From positions 1 to 7,644 of the forward strand of contig CANQZZ010000067.1 of the NCBI GenBank assembly GCA_947628465.1: 7,644 bases of DNA, given 5' to 3'. The stretch is from an uncultured Clostridia bacterium (lineage in GTDB: Bacteria > Bacillota_A > Clostridia > TANB77 > CAG-508). The notes beneath the pieces were generated by a model. It saw nothing but the letters and a program-made list of their open reading frames with translations. It was not told the DNA's origin and ran no database searches. Shown in pieces: positions 6,574-7,644 of the stretch. The position numbers and the translations under genes are program-made. Within the stretch, counting starts at the first letter, position 1, and every line of letters begins with the position of its first letter.

Positions 6574-7563
6574 TTAAATTTTATTTTTGCAATCTCCTGT
6601 TTCAAAAAATTCCTTTATATTTTCACATGTGTCATGTGCAATTTTTTGAATAGCTTCTTTTGTAAAAAATGCTTGATGTGATGTTACTAATACATTTGGC
6701 ATTGTTAAAAGAACTGATAAATCTTCATCTCTTATATATGAGTTAGACATATCATTTAAGAAGAAGTCTTCTTCATCTTCATATACATCTAATCCTAGTC
6801 CGCCTATTTTGCCTTTCTCTAATTCTTGTATCAAACTTTTTGTATCTATTAACTTTCCTCTACTTGTGTTTATTAATACTACTCCTTCTTTCATTTTGCT
6901 TAACGCCTCTTTATTTATCATCTTGTAATTCTCGTCTGTTAATGGGCAATGCAAAGATATTATATCTGATTCTTTATATATAGTGTCTAAATCTACATAC
7001 TCAAAGTTAAATTTTTTGGCAATATCTTCATCTTTAAATTTATCATAGGCTATTACTCTTGTTCCGAATCCATTCATTATATTTATAAAGGCTTTTCCAA
7101 TTTTTCCTGCACCTATTACTCCTACTGTTTTTCCATGAATATCAAAACCTAATAGACCATTTAATGTAAAATTGTATTTCTTTGTTCGTTGGTATGCTTT
7201 ATATGTTTTCCTATTTATACTTAAAATTAATGCTACTGCATGCTCTGCAACTGCATAAGGAGAGTATTCGGGAACTCTTACAGCTACCAAATCCTCTCCT
7301 AATTTTTTTATATCTACATTATTAAATCCAGCACATCTTAAAGCTATTAGTTTTACTCCGCATTCTTTTAATATATTTATTGTCTTTTCATCTACTAAAT
7401 CATTTACAAATATACATACTACATCAAAACCTCTTGCAAGAGGTGCTGTTTCACTATTTAATTTTGATTCTAAATATGTTATTTCATATCCATATTTTCG
7501 ATTATACTCATCAAATAATTTTTTATCATATTCTTTTGTGTCAAAAAAAGCTATTTTTATCAT
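6574..7563 (-). CDS. ldhA: D-lactate dehydrogenase (LdhA-type 2-hydroxyacid dehydrogenase)
   Basis: This cytosolic enzyme reduces pyruvate to D-lactate with NADH, regenerating NAD in fermentation. The 329 residues match the length of E. coli LdhA and show the same signature blocks: CIFVND (50-55), ALRCAGFNNVD (74-84), VPEYSPYAVAEHA (97-109) and AYQRTKKYNF (123-132). The Rossmann motif is VIGAGKIG (149-156), with D174 at the end of the next strand favouring NAD over NADP. The catalytic triad is R235 in NTSRG, E264 in DVYEDEED and H296 in TSHQAF, the same numbering as the Lactobacillus bulgaricus enzyme. The SNSYIRDED segment is also typical of LdhA rather than of glycerate or phosphoglycerate dehydrogenases. 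The start at 7563 fits the family N-terminus (MIKIAFFDTKEYD) but has only a weak AAGA upstream; the strong AAAGGAG is about 43 nt away. It converges on the rubredoxin gene. Confidence 0.93.
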   Translation of the reverse strand: MIKIAFFDTKEYDKKLFDEYNRKYGYEITYLESKLNSETAPLARGFDVVCIFVNDLVDEKTINILKECGVKLIALRCAGFNNVDIKKLGEDLVAVRVPEYSPYAVAEHAVALILSINRKTYKAYQRTKKYNFTLNGLLGFDIHGKTVGVIGAGKIGKAFINIMNGFGTRVIAYDKFKDEDIAKKFNFEYVDLDTIYKESDIISLHCPLTDENYKMINKEALSKMKEGVVLINTSRGKLIDTKSLIQELEKGKIGGLGLDVYEDEEDFFLNDMSNSYIRDEDLSVLLTMPNVLVTSHQAFFTKEAIQKIAHDTCENIKEFFETGDCKNKI

Positions 7564-7591
7564 AATATTCTTGTATGATATATTTAATAAC

Positions 7592-7613
7592 TTAAATAAC
7601 CATACGCTCCTTT
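7592..7613 (-). promoter_or_regulatory. Displaced Shine-Dalgarno and 3-codon ORF in the ldhA leader
   Basis: AAAGGAG (7613-7607) is followed 3 nt later by ATG (7603-7601), which reads Met-Val-Ile and stops at TAA (7594-7592), 28 nt before the ldhA ATG. The ldhA frame itself is open back past this point but has no ATG, GTG or TTG there. The site may be a leader minicistron feeding ldhA by reinitiation, a standby ribosome site, or the mark of a one-base change. The remaining A/T-rich leader to 7644 holds TATATT-like sequences but no complete promoter inside the window. Confidence 0.4.
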
Positions 7614-7644
7614 CTTTATTTTTTAATATTTAATATAATCTATA

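Noticed and set aside
6354..6681. Two open frames of about 80 codons overlapping the rubredoxin gene and its terminator (minus 6354-6605, plus 6436-6681)
   Set aside because: Both run across the terminator hairpin and into ldhA or rubredoxin, have no ribosome site and show no family motif. They are shadows of the real genes.

Overview
The window is very AT-rich DNA with strong AGGAGG-type ribosome binding sites, a rubredoxin, a D-lactate dehydrogenase and an AddB-type (not RecBCD) recombination nuclease. Together these point to a low-GC anaerobic Bacillota, most likely a Clostridia lineage of the kind common in gut metagenomes. This assignment is inferred from gene content and base composition; no marker gene here fixes the taxon.

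Layout. Positions 70-6187 hold one long run of minus-strand genes that reads as an operon, transcribed from right to left: ogg (8-oxoguanine DNA glycosylase), addB (split by a one-base frameshift), coaD (phosphopantetheine adenylyltransferase), and a single ORF fusing CoaE (dephospho-CoA kinase) to a PgeF/YfiH-type domain. The ogg-addB and addB-coaD junctions are tight (10-12 nt). Between coaD and coaE-pgeF is an 83-nt gap with a palindrome whose loop reads GGGGACGTAAAA. From 6296 a plus-strand unit carries a short rubredoxin of 44 residues with its own sigma-A-like promoter and a strong intrinsic terminator. Convergent to it, at 6574-7563 on the minus strand, is an LdhA-type D-lactate dehydrogenase.

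How the genes fit together. CoaD and CoaE catalyse the last two steps of coenzyme A synthesis and sit next to each other. Ogg and AddB are DNA repair proteins, acting on oxidised guanine and on double-strand ends respectively. The PgeF-like half of the fusion probably belongs to cell-wall precursor quality control or purine nucleoside chemistry. Rubredoxin and D-LDH fit an anaerobic fermentative lifestyle.

Most notable points. (1) addB is broken by one extra A in an A5 run, between the catalytic aspartates of its nuclease domain, with all downstream motifs, including three Fe-S cysteines, intact in the next frame. (2) CoaE and PgeF are fused in one uninterrupted 461-codon ORF. (3) A REP-like hairpin lies between the two CoA genes. 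(4) Two good Shine-Dalgarno sequences, at the left and right edges, lead only to tiny ORFs of 4 and 3 codons. I found no defence system, CRISPR array, insertion sequence, tRNA or rRNA. Apart from these oddities this is an ordinary chromosomal housekeeping region.
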